Part shown: in pieces, positions 9,301 to 16,030 of the stretch
Numbering within the stretch: position 1 is the first letter of the stretch
How the letters are laid out: every line of letters begins with the position of its first letter
Position numbers and translations under genes: made by a program
Notes under the pieces: model-generated
The model's input: the letters and a program-made list of their open reading frames with translations, nothing else
What the model was told of the DNA's origin: nothing
The model's database searches: none
Assembly (NCBI GenBank): GCA_965249815.1
Contig: CBDFMV010000003.1
Location: 2,356,001 to 2,420,000 of the forward strand
DNA: 64,000 bases
Source of the DNA: JAJAZB01 sp965249815
GTDB taxonomy: Bacteria > Bacteroidota > Bacteroidia > Cytophagales > Spirosomataceae
Direction: 5' to 3'

Positions 9301-10541
9301 AGTCGGGGGCCATCTTACGGTGGTACGGTACCTGCACCGACATCAGTGATCAAAAACGAGCCGAAGCGGCGCTGCGCGACAGCGACCGCTGGTTTCGCCA
9401 ACTGGCCGACTCGATGCCCCAAATCGTGTGGACGGCCCGGCCCGACGGGTACCTCGATTACTTCAACCAACGCTGGTACGAGTTCATCGACGGCGATCAG
9501 GGCTACGGGGATGCGGGCTGGTTGCCCCTCCTCCACCCCGACGATCGGCAGCCGTGCCTCGCTCACTGGCAGCACTGCCTGCAGACCGGTGAGCCGTATC
9601 GGTTCGAGTTTCGCCTCAACGACGTCCGCCAGCCGGGGAACTATCGGTGGTACCTGGCTCTGGCCACGGCCTTTCAGGACGCCGACGGCACCCTCCTGAA
9701 GTGGATGGGTACCTGCACCGACATCCACGACCAGAAAACCGAAGCCGAGCGGCTGGAGGCTCTTGTGCAGGAGCGTACTGAAGCCCTCCGGCAGGCCAAC
9801 GCCGACTTGCAGCGATCCAACCTCAACCTGACGCAGTTTGCCTACGTGGCTTCCCACGATTTGCAGGAGCCGTTGCGCAAAATCCGGGCGTTTGGCGATA
9901 TGCTTCTGAAACGCAACGCCGACAGCCTCGACGAAGCGGGGTCCGACCGCATCCGGCGCATGCAGCAGGCCGCCAGCCGCATGAATGACCTCATCCAGGA
10001 CTTGCTTTCGTACTCGCGCGTTTCCACGCGGCAAGACACCTTTCAACCCGTCGACCTGACCGACCTGCTGGCCAGCGTGCGAAGCGATCTGGAGGTGGCC
10101 ATCCGCGAGCAGGCCGCCACCCTCAGCGCCGACCCCCTGCCGGTCGTGCGGGGCGACGCCACCCAACTGCGGCAAATGTTGCAAAACCTGATCAGCAATT
10201 CGCTGAAATTCAGCAGACAGGGGGTACCACCGGCGGTTGCCGTACGCTACCGCACCGTGTTGGGCGCGCACGTAACGGGGCCGAATCTGCCATTGCAACC
10301 CGATGCTCACTACCACGAAATCAGCGTGATCGACAATGGCATCGGCTTCGACGAACAGTTTTCCGACCGCATCTTCGAGGCATTTCAGCGCCTGCACGGC
10401 CGGGCCGAGTATTCAGGCACGGGCATCGGGCTGGCGATTGTCAAAAAAGTAGTGGAAAATCACCACGGTGGGGTAGCAGTCAGCAGCCGGGAAAGCGAAG
10501 GCACCACGTTCCGGGTGTACCTGCCGGTGGGAGGGGAGTAG
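6366..10541 (+). CDS. Hybrid sensor kinase with two histidine-kinase cores and an internal receiver
   Basis: 1391 residues from ATG 6366. Order seen: N-terminal PAS-like region (about 10-165), GAF-like (about 180-335), HisKA with H359 in SNVSHEFRTPL, HATPase with DTGVGIPE and GTGIGLSL, receiver (about 620-740) with phospho-acceptor D675 in LSDVMMP and Lys in LVKPFSA, three PAS/PAC repeats (about 755-1130; two share the ADSMPQ..W and GTCTDI pattern), coiled linker, second HisKA with H1164 in VASHDLQEPL, second HATPase with DNGIGFDE and GTGIGLAI. No transmembrane segment, so a cytoplasmic sensor. No DNA-binding output domain and no partner regulator adjacent. The ligand cannot be read from sequence. 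Confidence 0.92.
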   Translation: MDFSTVASLEFLAGGGETGALIRSKDWSQTPLGPPETWPQSLKTCVRIVLTSRQPMFVWWGNDLINLYNDAYRAIVGGKHPGALGQPASVVWHEIWDEVGPRAETALRHNVGTYDEALLLLMERNGYTEETYYTFSYSPVPGDHGRPEGIICANTDDTQRIVGERQLRTLTALGKNATASKTLVDAYEKTVRVLAENGADFPFLALYELENDGTVARLVGKSLVDLPENVTPASVDLTAPGGAGLLAGSVVDSGKIAVVEHVRARFGTLPSGPWAESPDCALLVPIAQSGQRLPFAVLVTGCNPYRQLDETYLSFFGLVADQIATSLTNVRAYEEERRRAEALREIDRAKTAFFSNVSHEFRTPLTLMLGPIEEALKADWQLPAPVQENLEIAHRNALRLQKLVNTLLDFSRIEAGRMRASYEPTDLAALTTDLASTFRSAIERVGMRLVVTCLPLPEAVYVDREMWEKVVLNLLSNAFKYTLEGQIVLSLTTEDGQAVLRVQDTGVGIPEAELPRLFERFHRVAGSQGRTFEGTGIGLSLIRELVGLHGGSIRAESTPGQGSTFTVRIPLGNAHLPAEFVVDQPPRPITAPYADPFRTEALGLLPVSLTEQQAIFAEKTDFGGKAHIVLADDNADMRAYVQRLLEPHYRVSVAADGQEARRLVAQHRPDLVLSDVMMPVMDGLELLKTLKADAQTAPIPVVLLSARAGEEASIEGYEAGADDYLVKPFSANELLARVRAQLKIARIRSENERRLQNLFEQAPVGIAILRGSDYTFELVNDFYVKMAKRGQPSEIVGKPLLEAMPELEGQGFEQLLSNVVETGVPFVAKERPAQLLRDGQLETIYINFSYQPLPAPDSGVFVVVTDVTESVLARRRVEESESRFRQLADSMPQMVWSTLPDGYHDFYNQRWYDFTGLSYEQTKAEGWANVLHPDDYDRTWAVWQESLKTGKIYEIEYRMRRYDEAYVWQLGRALPVRDESGAILRWYGTCTDISDQKRAEAALRDSDRWFRQLADSMPQIVWTARPDGYLDYFNQRWYEFIDGDQGYGDAGWLPLLHPDDRQPCLAHWQHCLQTGEPYRFEFRLNDVRQPGNYRWYLALATAFQDADGTLLKWMGTCTDIHDQKTEAERLEALVQERTEALRQANADLQRSNLNLTQFAYVASHDLQEPLRKIRAFGDMLLKRNADSLDEAGSDRIRRMQQAASRMNDLIQDLLSYSRVSTRQDTFQPVDLTDLLASVRSDLEVAIREQAATLSADPLPVVRGDATQLRQMLQNLISNSLKFSRQGVPPAVAVRYRTVLGAHVTGPNLPLQPDAHYHEISVIDNGIGFDEQFSDRIFEAFQRLHGRAEYSGTGIGLAIVKKVVENHHGGVAVSSRESEGTTFRVYLPVGGE

Positions 10542-10566
10542 GGCAACCGGAGTTGGGAGGGTGGAG

Positions 10567-10815
10567 TCAGGCTACTTCATCCAATTCCCGAAACGTCAGT
10601 ACGGTGTTGCGGCGGGGCGATTCCAGGTCGGATTCAACAACGGGCAGCACGCCGACGGTGTTGCCCTGGGCGTCGAAGATCTCCAGAATGTACCCGTCGT
10701 TCGTGCCATCGGGGGCGGGGAGGTGTTCGACCACGACGCCGATGTCGCCTTTCTTCAGGTGATCTTCCGGGAAATCAGTTGCGAGAACAACCCGGGAATA
10801 AAGCGGAAATTTCAT
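10567..10815 (-). CDS. DUF4926 small protein, partner of DUF6883
   Basis: 82 residues from ATG 10815 (MKFPLYSRVVLATDFP). An all-beta small fold is suggested by KGDIGVVVEHL, GYILEIFDAQGNTVGVLPVV and a C-terminal RELDEVA. This matches the DUF4926 pattern. The ATG overlaps the stop of the upstream DUF6883 gene as ATGA (10812-10815), so the two are translationally coupled. DUF4926/DUF6883 neighbours are seen in many bacteria; a toxin-antitoxin or immunity role is possible but unproven. Confidence 0.75.
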   Translation of the reverse strand: MKFPLYSRVVLATDFPEDHLKKGDIGVVVEHLPAPDGTNDGYILEIFDAQGNTVGVLPVVESDLESPRRNTVLTFRELDEVA

Positions 10816-11138
10816 GGCTGCGACCGTTTTTGATGCGGATACAAAGTAACGAAACGGCTCGTGTTTTCTTCGATCTTCACGACCCAAATCGTTACGACGC
10901 CGAAACCCCGAAGGGTACCATTTACCTGATACAGTTCGCCGCCGTAGGGCGCGGGTCGGGAGTAAACCGCTTCGTTTTCCCGCACGATTGCGCTGATTTC
11001 ATCAGCCAGTTCCTGCCAGGTCGAGCGTGAATAACCCAGCATTTTCAGAAAACCCGATTTGTCGTTTTCAGCTTTCCAAACCAACAGATACTCCGTGATT
11101 TTGGATGGTTCAATGATGATTTGGCCGCTGAGTTTCAT
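10812..11138 (-). CDS. DUF6883 small protein coupled to nadB
   Basis: 108 residues. Pattern MKLSGQIIIEPSKITEYLL ... KSGFLKMLGYS ... WQELADEI ... GxxYQVNGTLRG ... VVTIWVVKI fits DUF6883, a family with no known biochemical role that also occurs as a terminal domain in larger, toxin-like proteins. Its ATG (11136-11138) overlaps the nadB TGA (11135-11137) and its own stop overlaps the DUF4926 start, giving an unbroken coupled chain nadB-DUF6883-DUF4926. Confidence 0.75.
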   Translation of the reverse strand: MKLSGQIIIEPSKITEYLLVWKAENDKSGFLKMLGYSRSTWQELADEISAIVRENEAVYSRPAPYGGELYQVNGTLRGFGVVTIWVVKIEENTSRFVTLYPHQKRSQP

Positions 11139-12730
11139 TCAGCGATGACTTTGATGTTATCCAAATTATAATGCAACCCCACGTTTTCGCGCCGCGCCGT
11201 GGCCATTTTGATGACCAGATACGCCACGTTGATCATGTTGCGTAACTCCGAAATCGGCACCGACACCTTCGACTCGCGGTAGAGCGCCTCGTGTTCCTTG
11301 TACAGCAAATCGAGGCGGTCGTGGGCGCGCCGGAGGCGGCGGTTGGTGCGCACGATGCCCACGTAGTTGGACATGATGGCGTTCAGTTCCCGCGTCATTT
11401 CGGTCACCAGCACGGCCTCCTCCGGGTGCGTCGTGCCGGAATCGTCCCAGTCGGGCACATTCTCCGGAATGCGCGCCCGGTGCAGGTGCTCGACAGTGCT
11501 CAGGTAGGCCCGGTGGGCGAATACCACCGCCTCGAGCAACGAGTTGGAGGCCAGTCGGTTGGCCCCGTGCAGCCCCGTGCAGGAGCACTCGCCCGCCGCG
11601 TAGAGGAAATGAATGTTGGTCTGGCCCCACTCGTTCACCTTCACGCCGCCGCAGAGGTAATGCTGGGCGGGCACCACCGGGATCATGTCCTTGCGCACGT
11701 CGATGCCCAGGTCGAGGCAGGTCTGGGTGATGTTGGGAAAATGCTCGATGAACTTCTCGTAGTCGAGGTGCCGCACGTCGAGGTACACGTGGTCCACGCC
11801 ATTGGTTTTCATTTCGGAGTCGATGGCGCGGGCCACGATGTCGCGCGGGGCAAGCGAGAGGCGCTCGTCGTACTTTTCCATGAACGTGCTGCCGTCCCTA
11901 TTTTTCAGCACGCCGCCGAAGCCCCGCACGGCTTCCGAAATCAAAAACGACGGCTTTTTGCCGGGCTGGTACAAGCTCGTCGGGTGAAACTGGATGAATT
12001 CCATGTTGTCGCAAAGACCCTTGGCGCGGTAGGCCATCGCGATGCCGTCGCCGGTGGCGATGGTCGGGTTAGTGGTGCTTTGGTACACGTTGCCGATGCC
12101 GCCGGTGGCGAGCATGGTAGTGCGGGCCAGGAATTTCTCGACCTGTTCGGTGTGCGTGTTGAGCACGTAGGCCCCGTAGCACTCGATGTCCTCGCGGTAG
12201 CGGTACACGGTTTCGCCGAGGTGGTGCTGGGTGATGAGGTCCACGGCGAAGTAGTGCGTGAAAATCGTGATGCTGGGGTGGCGCTTCACCTCTTCGAGCA
12301 GCGCCCGCTCGATTTCGGCCCCGGTGATGTCCTTGAAGTGCAGGATGCGGTGGTCGGAGTGGCCACCCTCGCGGGCGAGGTCGTAACCGCCGTTGCCGCC
12401 GTGTTCGCGGTCAAAGCGCGTGCCGTAGTCGATGAGTTCCTGGATGCGGGCGGGAGCCTCGGTCACCACGATTTCCACGATGCGGGGCTTGTTGATGCCG
12501 TCGCCGGCGTCCATCGTGTCGTCGATGTGTTTCTCGAAACTGTCCGCCTCCGACCACACCGCCGCGATGCCGCCCTGGGCGTATTTCGTGTTGGTTTCGT
12601 CGGCCTGAACTTTGGTAATGACGGCGATAGACACCACTTCGGAGCGGGCCTCGAAGTGCCGCGCCAGTTTGGTGGCGTAACTCAATCCGGCGATGCCGGA
12701 GCCGATGACGAGGAAGTCGTATTGGGGCAT
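11135..12730 (-). CDS. nadB: L-aspartate oxidase
   Basis: 531 residues from ATG 12730 (MPQYDFLVIGSGIAGLSYA, the FAD dinucleotide-binding motif right at the N-terminus). Oxidises L-aspartate to iminoaspartate, the first step of de novo NAD synthesis, feeding NadA. Family motifs: TKYAQGGIAAVW, EGGHSDHRI, ATGGIGNVY, FIQFHPTSLY, SEAVRGFGG with the active-site Arg, CGGVKVNEWGQT, GLHGANRLASNSLLE. Cytoplasmic flavoprotein. Followed by two coupled small genes; nadA and nadC lie 5 and 7 kb upstream on the same strand, separated by accessory DNA. A 21-bp tandem repeat region lies directly upstream, where its promoter must be. Confidence 0.96.
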   Translation of the reverse strand: MPQYDFLVIGSGIAGLSYATKLARHFEARSEVVSIAVITKVQADETNTKYAQGGIAAVWSEADSFEKHIDDTMDAGDGINKPRIVEIVVTEAPARIQELIDYGTRFDREHGGNGGYDLAREGGHSDHRILHFKDITGAEIERALLEEVKRHPSITIFTHYFAVDLITQHHLGETVYRYREDIECYGAYVLNTHTEQVEKFLARTTMLATGGIGNVYQSTTNPTIATGDGIAMAYRAKGLCDNMEFIQFHPTSLYQPGKKPSFLISEAVRGFGGVLKNRDGSTFMEKYDERLSLAPRDIVARAIDSEMKTNGVDHVYLDVRHLDYEKFIEHFPNITQTCLDLGIDVRKDMIPVVPAQHYLCGGVKVNEWGQTNIHFLYAAGECSCTGLHGANRLASNSLLEAVVFAHRAYLSTVEHLHRARIPENVPDWDDSGTTHPEEAVLVTEMTRELNAIMSNYVGIVRTNRRLRRAHDRLDLLYKEHEALYRESKVSVPISELRNMINVAYLVIKMATARRENVGLHYNLDNIKVIAE

Positions 12731-12742
12731 TGACTGCGTGTT

Positions 12743-13159
12743 TTGTTTAAAGCGTTGAAGACGCCGAACCAAAAGCGTACCGATGGCGAGTCAGGGCAAC
12801 CAGCGGGGGCTTTTTTCTACCGCGAAGATGCGTCAGGATACCGAGAACACACTAACCCGCACCGTGCGGACGCTCCAAGTGACCGAGAAGTGGCTTATTT
12901 GAATCGAGAAGTAGCCTTGTTGAACCGAGAAGTAGCTTTATTGAATCAAGAAGTAGCTTACTTGAATCGAGGAGTGGCTTTCTTGCATCGAGAAGTAGCT
13001 TTGTTGAACCGGGAAACAGGTTTCTTGAACCGGGAAGTGGCTTACTTGAATCGAGAAGTAGGTTTTTTGCATCGATACGGTGGCTTCTGTAACCGAGAAG
13101 TGGATTTATGCGCCCGAGCAGTAGGTCGTTTGCATCGGGAATCTGCTTTTTGTTTCTGA
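12743..13159 (+). CDS. Possible heptad-repeat (coiled-coil-like) protein; start uncertain
   Basis: An open frame whose central part is about 13 consecutive 7-residue units of the type N-R-E-V-A-x-L (x is Leu, Tyr or Phe). Read as V-A-x-L-N-R-E this is a classic coiled-coil register: Val at a, Leu at d, Asn at e, Glu at g. Differences among the 21-bp units fall largely on third codon positions of this frame and are often synonymous (AAT/AAC, CGA/CGG, GTA/GTG, TTA/TTG), while the same changes would alter residues (for example Leu to Pro) in the antisense frame. Weak points: no ATG, the first start is a TTG 12 bases from the divergent nadB start, and no signal or known domain. It may be a real small protein, a relic, or non-coding repeat DNA. 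Confidence 0.35.
   Translation: MFKALKTPNQKRTDGESGQPAGAFFYREDASGYREHTNPHRADAPSDREVAYLNREVALLNREVALLNQEVAYLNRGVAFLHREVALLNRETGFLNREVAYLNREVGFLHRYGGFCNREVDLCARAVGRLHRESAFCF
12818..13153. repeat. 21-bp tandem repeat, about 16 units
   Basis: Units of 21 bases, best conserved from 12881 to 13069 (for example AACCGAGAAGTAGCTTTATTG at 12923-12943) and decaying at both ends. The period is kept without a single indel over the whole array. Not a CRISPR: there are no spacers. Confidence 0.9.
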
Positions 13160-13332
13160 ACAGAAGCTCTTTTGCCTTCGGGCGGGCAGGTTTGCAACCG
13201 CGCGGCGGAGTGTGCGGTGCGCGGCTTTGGCGCACGGGCGTTTCAAACGCCTGACTCCAGCATCCGCGTCGCAGACGCGGACGAACGAGGGACAGTCTAT
13301 CCTTTTTGAATGATAAGCTCTTATGTACGCCA

Positions 13333-13845
13333 TTAAAAAAAATGAAATCTAACCTTCGAATCAGGTTCCAAATCACTTAAATATTTTACCAAATTCCTTA
13401 ACTCCCACTCAAAATTTTTATCCAAAGTATAACTCTTTCTATCGATATCAAAATCATCAAAATAGTTACGTATCCAGTCATAATGAAATTGTATTTTATG
13501 CAATATTGATGGGTCGCTTTCGATTTTTTCATACATTGTCTTTAATAAAACTAAAATATCCTTAGAAGGTTGCCAACACTGGTCGTAATAAGTTTCTATT
13601 TCGACGCTTGTTAAATCTGGATCAGATTCATACAAAATCGTTCTGTCCATTTCCCAGCCACTAGCATTTTTAATAACCGAACCATTAACTTCACAAATTT
13701 CAAATAGTTGGGTAAGCGCTGGCACATCGTCTTTCATTTCACTTAGGTCACAGATTAATCTGCAAAATGTTCTACTCAATTCATAATAGGAAAGAGTTTC
13801 ATCCTGCCTGCTGGTGAATACTTTTATAGCTATATCAAGTCCCAT
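13333..13845 (-). CDS. AT-rich orphan gene, unknown function
   Basis: 170 residues from ATG 13845 (MGLDIAIKVFTSRQDETLSYYEL). Acidic and rich in Asp, Glu, Tyr and Ile, with a Trp-containing segment YYDQCWQPSKDILVLLKTMYE. No signal peptide or membrane segment. The gene is visibly much richer in A+T than everything around it and uses Ile ATA and Leu TTA codons that its neighbours avoid, so recent acquisition is likely. The acidic make-up and the position beside TA modules would fit an immunity-type protein, but that is a guess; I do not recognise the family. Confidence 0.65.
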   Translation of the reverse strand: MGLDIAIKVFTSRQDETLSYYELSRTFCRLICDLSEMKDDVPALTQLFEICEVNGSVIKNASGWEMDRTILYESDPDLTSVEIETYYDQCWQPSKDILVLLKTMYEKIESDPSILHKIQFHYDWIRNYFDDFDIDRKSYTLDKNFEWELRNLVKYLSDLEPDSKVRFHFF

Positions 13846-13896
13846 TTACTTATTGCGAGTTTTACAACACCAACCACCACATTATTCCAAGCCTGT

Positions 13897-13921
13897 TTCC
13901 GTGGCCCGTCCCCTGACGGGC
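13897..13921. repeat. 25-bp direct repeat with hairpin, copy 1
   Basis: TTCCGTGGCCCGTCCCCTGACGGGC; the core GTGGCCCGTC-CCCT-GACGGGCCAC (13901-13924) is a perfect 10-bp stem with a 4-base loop. An identical 25-mer lies at 15036-15060, so the two copies flank the DUF433/DUF5615/DUF2442 genes. It may also end transcription of the DUF2442 gene. Confidence 0.8.
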
Positions 13922-13938
13922 CACAACGTTTCTCTTGG

Positions 13939-14208
13939 TTAAGCAGCCTGATAAACCGCCTCCGACATTGCGTACAAATTATCCGGGCCGAAGTCCACGC
14001 CGTTGGCCCAGCACAAAGTTCTGTACGAGTCGAGTTGTACGGTTCTGAAATAGCTTTCGTCAGCCAGTTGACTCACCAGGCCGTCGTTGATGGCCCGGTA
14101 TTTCTCCACAACCGGCGCTAAATTCACCGCCCGCACTTCGCCCGTGTTGAACAGGCAGGTAACGGTGTATTCTTCGATTTCAATTACTTTCTGAATGTAG
14201 TAAAACAT
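13939..14208 (-). CDS. DUF2442 protein
   Basis: 89 residues from ATG 14208 (MFYYIQKVIEIEEYTVTC). Matches DUF2442: strands EEYTVTCLFNTGEVRAVNL, then SYFRTVQLDSYRTLCWANGVDFGPDNLY. These small proteins occur beside toxin-antitoxin genes and DUF4160 proteins; role unknown. It begins 19 bases after the DUF5615 stop, so it is probably the third gene of that operon. Confidence 0.8.
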   Translation of the reverse strand: MFYYIQKVIEIEEYTVTCLFNTGEVRAVNLAPVVEKYRAINDGLVSQLADESYFRTVQLDSYRTLCWANGVDFGPDNLYAMSEAVYQAA

Positions 14209-14227
14209 GAGTGGGCTAAGTATGCCA

Positions 14228-14581
14228 TTAGTTAGGATGCTTAATCCGTAACTTTTCATCGCTCAGTACCGAAAACGCGTTGGTCAATTCTTCCGCGTGG
14301 GCGAACAACTCGCGCACAACTCGTTCGTATTTCGCCTCACCGCCCGATTCCAGAATGCGAATCAACAAAATTCCCCGATGCGGCAGGCGAAGACGGTACA
14401 CGAGTTCGCCAAAATCTTTATCTTCCGTCAGCAGCAACGCATTCTGCTCAACAGCGAAACGAAGCACCTGCGGGTCTGGAATGCTGGGAAATAGCTCAGT
14501 AATGGCGAGTACGTCGAACCCGTGATTCCGAAGCGTGGTGACAATGCCAAAGTCCACACTTTCATCGGCGACAATGGGCAT
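14228..14581 (-). CDS. DUF5615 PIN-like protein (putative toxin)
   Basis: 117 residues. N-terminal acidic cluster MPIVADESVDFGIV followed by LRNHGFDVLAI, then LLTEDKDFGELVY and HRGILLIRI: the pattern of DUF5615/Mut7-C-like PIN-fold proteins, with candidate metal-binding acids D6, E7 and the TEDKDFG acids. Together with the upstream DUF433 gene it forms a common toxin-antitoxin-like pair. Start ATG 14581, 3 bases after the DUF433 stop. RNase activity is inferred from fold only. Confidence 0.8.
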   Translation of the reverse strand: MPIVADESVDFGIVTTLRNHGFDVLAITELFPSIPDPQVLRFAVEQNALLLTEDKDFGELVYRLRLPHRGILLIRILESGGEAKYERVVRELFAHAEELTNAFSVLSDEKLRIKHPN

Positions 14582-14584
14582 AGG

Positions 14585-14815
14585 TCAACTGGCTTTGGCG
14601 TACACGATTTCATTTCGCACCGCCTCCGACGCAAACAACAGGCACGCCTGGATGGCCGCTTCCGTCAATCGCGGGTACGCCCGCAACAAATCGCTGGTGC
14701 TGTGGTGGTTCGCCAGTTTTTCGAGAATCAAATCCACCGGAATCCGGGTGCCTTTGATGACGGGTTTGCCGAACATAATTTCCGGGTCGGAGGTGATGTG
14801 GTCTTGCCAGTTCAT
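14585..14815 (-). CDS. DUF433 protein (putative antitoxin)
   Basis: 76 residues from ATG 14815 (MNWQDHITSDPEIMFGKPVIKG). Winged-helix-like DUF433 signature: D-P-x-I-M-x-G-K-P-V-I-x-G-T-R-I-P-V followed by ILEKLANHHSTSDLLRAYPRL. In this pairing it probably binds DNA and the DUF5615 partner. First gene of the DUF433-DUF5615-DUF2442 unit. Confidence 0.85.
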   Translation of the reverse strand: MNWQDHITSDPEIMFGKPVIKGTRIPVDLILEKLANHHSTSDLLRAYPRLTEAAIQACLLFASEAVRNEIVYAKAS

Positions 14816-14905
14816 TTGGAATCGAAGATAAAAAAGTAGCTGATTCATTCCCTTTCCCCAAGCTGGGCATAGTCTGTACCTTTTACCAAACGGATTGATA
14901 ACGGG

Positions 14906-14975
14906 TTGTCACGCTGAGCTTGTCGAAGCGCCTTGCCAGCTTACCCGCCGCGCTTCGACAAGCTCAGCGTGACAA
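14906..14975. repeat. Perfect 25-bp inverted repeat
   Basis: TTGTCACGCTGAGCTTGTCG... at 14906-14930 is the exact complement of ...CGACAAGCTCAGCGTGACAA at 14951-14975, with a 20-base loop. It sits in the 269-base gap between the DUF433 start and the PIN toxin stop; that gap holds otherwise only the second 25-bp direct repeat. Confidence 0.9.
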
Positions 14976-15035
14976 GAGTATCAGTTTGAAAAGTAAAAAG
15001 GTAGTGACTACGTCCGTGCGTTTGCAAATCTCTGC

Positions 15036-15060
15036 TTCCGTGGCCCGTCCCCTGACGGGC
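15036..15060. repeat. 25-bp direct repeat with hairpin, copy 2
   Basis: Identical to 13897-13921 and in the same orientation. It lies downstream of the PIN-domain gene (stop 15085) and upstream of DUF433. Confidence 0.8.
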
Positions 15061-15084
15061 AACAACTCGCGTACTAAAACCAAT

Positions 15085-15471
15085 TCAAACTAAAACCACC
15101 CCCTCAATCCGCTCGAAATCTTTCGTGTTCAGCGTTCTGACCGGCAAACGATGCACCAGGGCCGTGGCAGCAATTAAAATATCCCTGAAACCAATCATTT
15201 TCCCCTGCCGTCGCAAGAAGCGGTGGATTTGACCGGCAAGTTCGGCCATTTCAGTTTCAAACGCAATGATGGGAATGCCTGCGGTAATGACGAGTAAATC
15301 GCTTTTTGTCGATTCGTTGTGCGTTCCGGCCCAGAGTTCGTACCACGTAATAGCTGACATGAACAATTCTGCGCTCGCGGGCAAGTTCAGAATGGTTGCT
15401 TTCGACTTGTCTTTGAGCCGAATGTATTCGATGAATGGGCCGGTATCGACTAAAATTCTTCGATTTTCCAT
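15085..15471 (-). CDS. VapC-type PIN-domain toxin
   Basis: 128 residues from ATG 15471 (MENRRILVDTGPFIEY). PIN-domain acids: VDTG near residue 9, the Glu of WYELWAGTHN, and FRDILIAATALVH (Asp of the third motif) followed by RTLNTKDFERI. Expected activity is Mg-dependent RNA cleavage. The start overlaps the end of the upstream small antitoxin-like gene by 22 bases, supporting coupled expression. Confidence 0.88.
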   Translation of the reverse strand: MENRRILVDTGPFIEYIRLKDKSKATILNLPASAELFMSAITWYELWAGTHNESTKSDLLVITAGIPIIAFETEMAELAGQIHRFLRRQGKMIGFRDILIAATALVHRLPVRTLNTKDFERIEGVVLV

Positions 15472-15686
15472 TGGCTCCAACCTACGTTAAGGGTACGTTC
15501 CCACTCGTAAATTTCCTCGTCAGTCCAGGAAGTTTTCATGTTCAGCAGTCGCTGCCGGTATTCCTGGTAGTCAAACGGTTTGCGGAGGTTGACGCGGGCA
15601 AGCAATTCGTCGAGTTTGTCTTCCAACTCCTCTTTTTCGGGGGGAGGAAGCTGCTCGTATTTGGCAATCAATTCTTCGGCTGTCAT
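15450..15686 (-). CDS. Small antitoxin-like partner of the PIN toxin
   Basis: 78 residues, highly charged: MTAEELIAKYEQLPPPEKEELEDKLDELLARV then DYQEYRQRLL and a Trp-rich tail. Long amphipathic helix N-terminally; no recognised DNA-binding motif. Its position directly before and overlapping the toxin, and its size, suggest an antitoxin. Confidence 0.7.
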   Translation of the reverse strand: MTAEELIAKYEQLPPPEKEELEDKLDELLARVNLRKPFDYQEYRQRLLNMKTSWTDEEIYEWERTLNVGWSQWKIEEF

Positions 15687-15706
15687 GGCGTTCGCAAGTT
15701 AAAACG

Positions 15707-16012
15707 TCACTCCCCTTCCCCCACCATCTCACTCCCGGTCAGAATGGCGTTTTCAAACCCGCCGCCGCTGCCGTTGTACATCAGGTACACGGGTTGCTCG
15801 TTGCGCAGCATGTCGAGCACGTTCTGGAAATCAGCCAGCCGGTAGTGCAGGTTCACCTGCCCGTTCACCTGGTCGTCGGCGGGCAGGGGGTTGGTGTCGT
15901 GGTGAAAAATGGCCTGGCCCACAAACTTGTCGGCATTTTTGAGCCAGATGCGCGGCGAAAACGCGTTCGACGAATAAAACACGACGTACGAGGTGATTTG
16001 GGTGTTGGGCAT
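15707..16012 (-). CDS. Small conserved hypothetical protein, upstream region cut by IS1
   Basis: 101 residues from ATG 16012 (MPNTQITSYVVFYSSNAFSPRIWL). Soluble alpha/beta, with a C-terminal PVYLMYNGSGGGFENAILTGSE segment. No family recognised. The IS1-type element begins 10 bases upstream of the ATG, so the native leader and any promoter farther up were displaced. Removing the element puts this gene about 40 bases after the DinB stop (16796), suggesting that it was once in the nadA-macro-DinB transcript. Confidence 0.65.
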   Translation of the reverse strand: MPNTQITSYVVFYSSNAFSPRIWLKNADKFVGQAIFHHDTNPLPADDQVNGQVNLHYRLADFQNVLDMLRNEQPVYLMYNGSGGGFENAILTGSEMVGEGE

Positions 16013-16030
16013 GGCGCGGAGGGTAGTGGT

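Noticed and set aside
12818..13153. Tandem array considered as a CRISPR
   Set aside because: Units are contiguous 21-mers without spacers and no cas gene is present.
12852..13376. Minus-strand frame with L-L-L-D-S repeats over the tandem array
   Set aside because: GTG start overlaps the end of another gene, and unit differences are mostly non-synonymous in this frame (Leu/Pro swaps).
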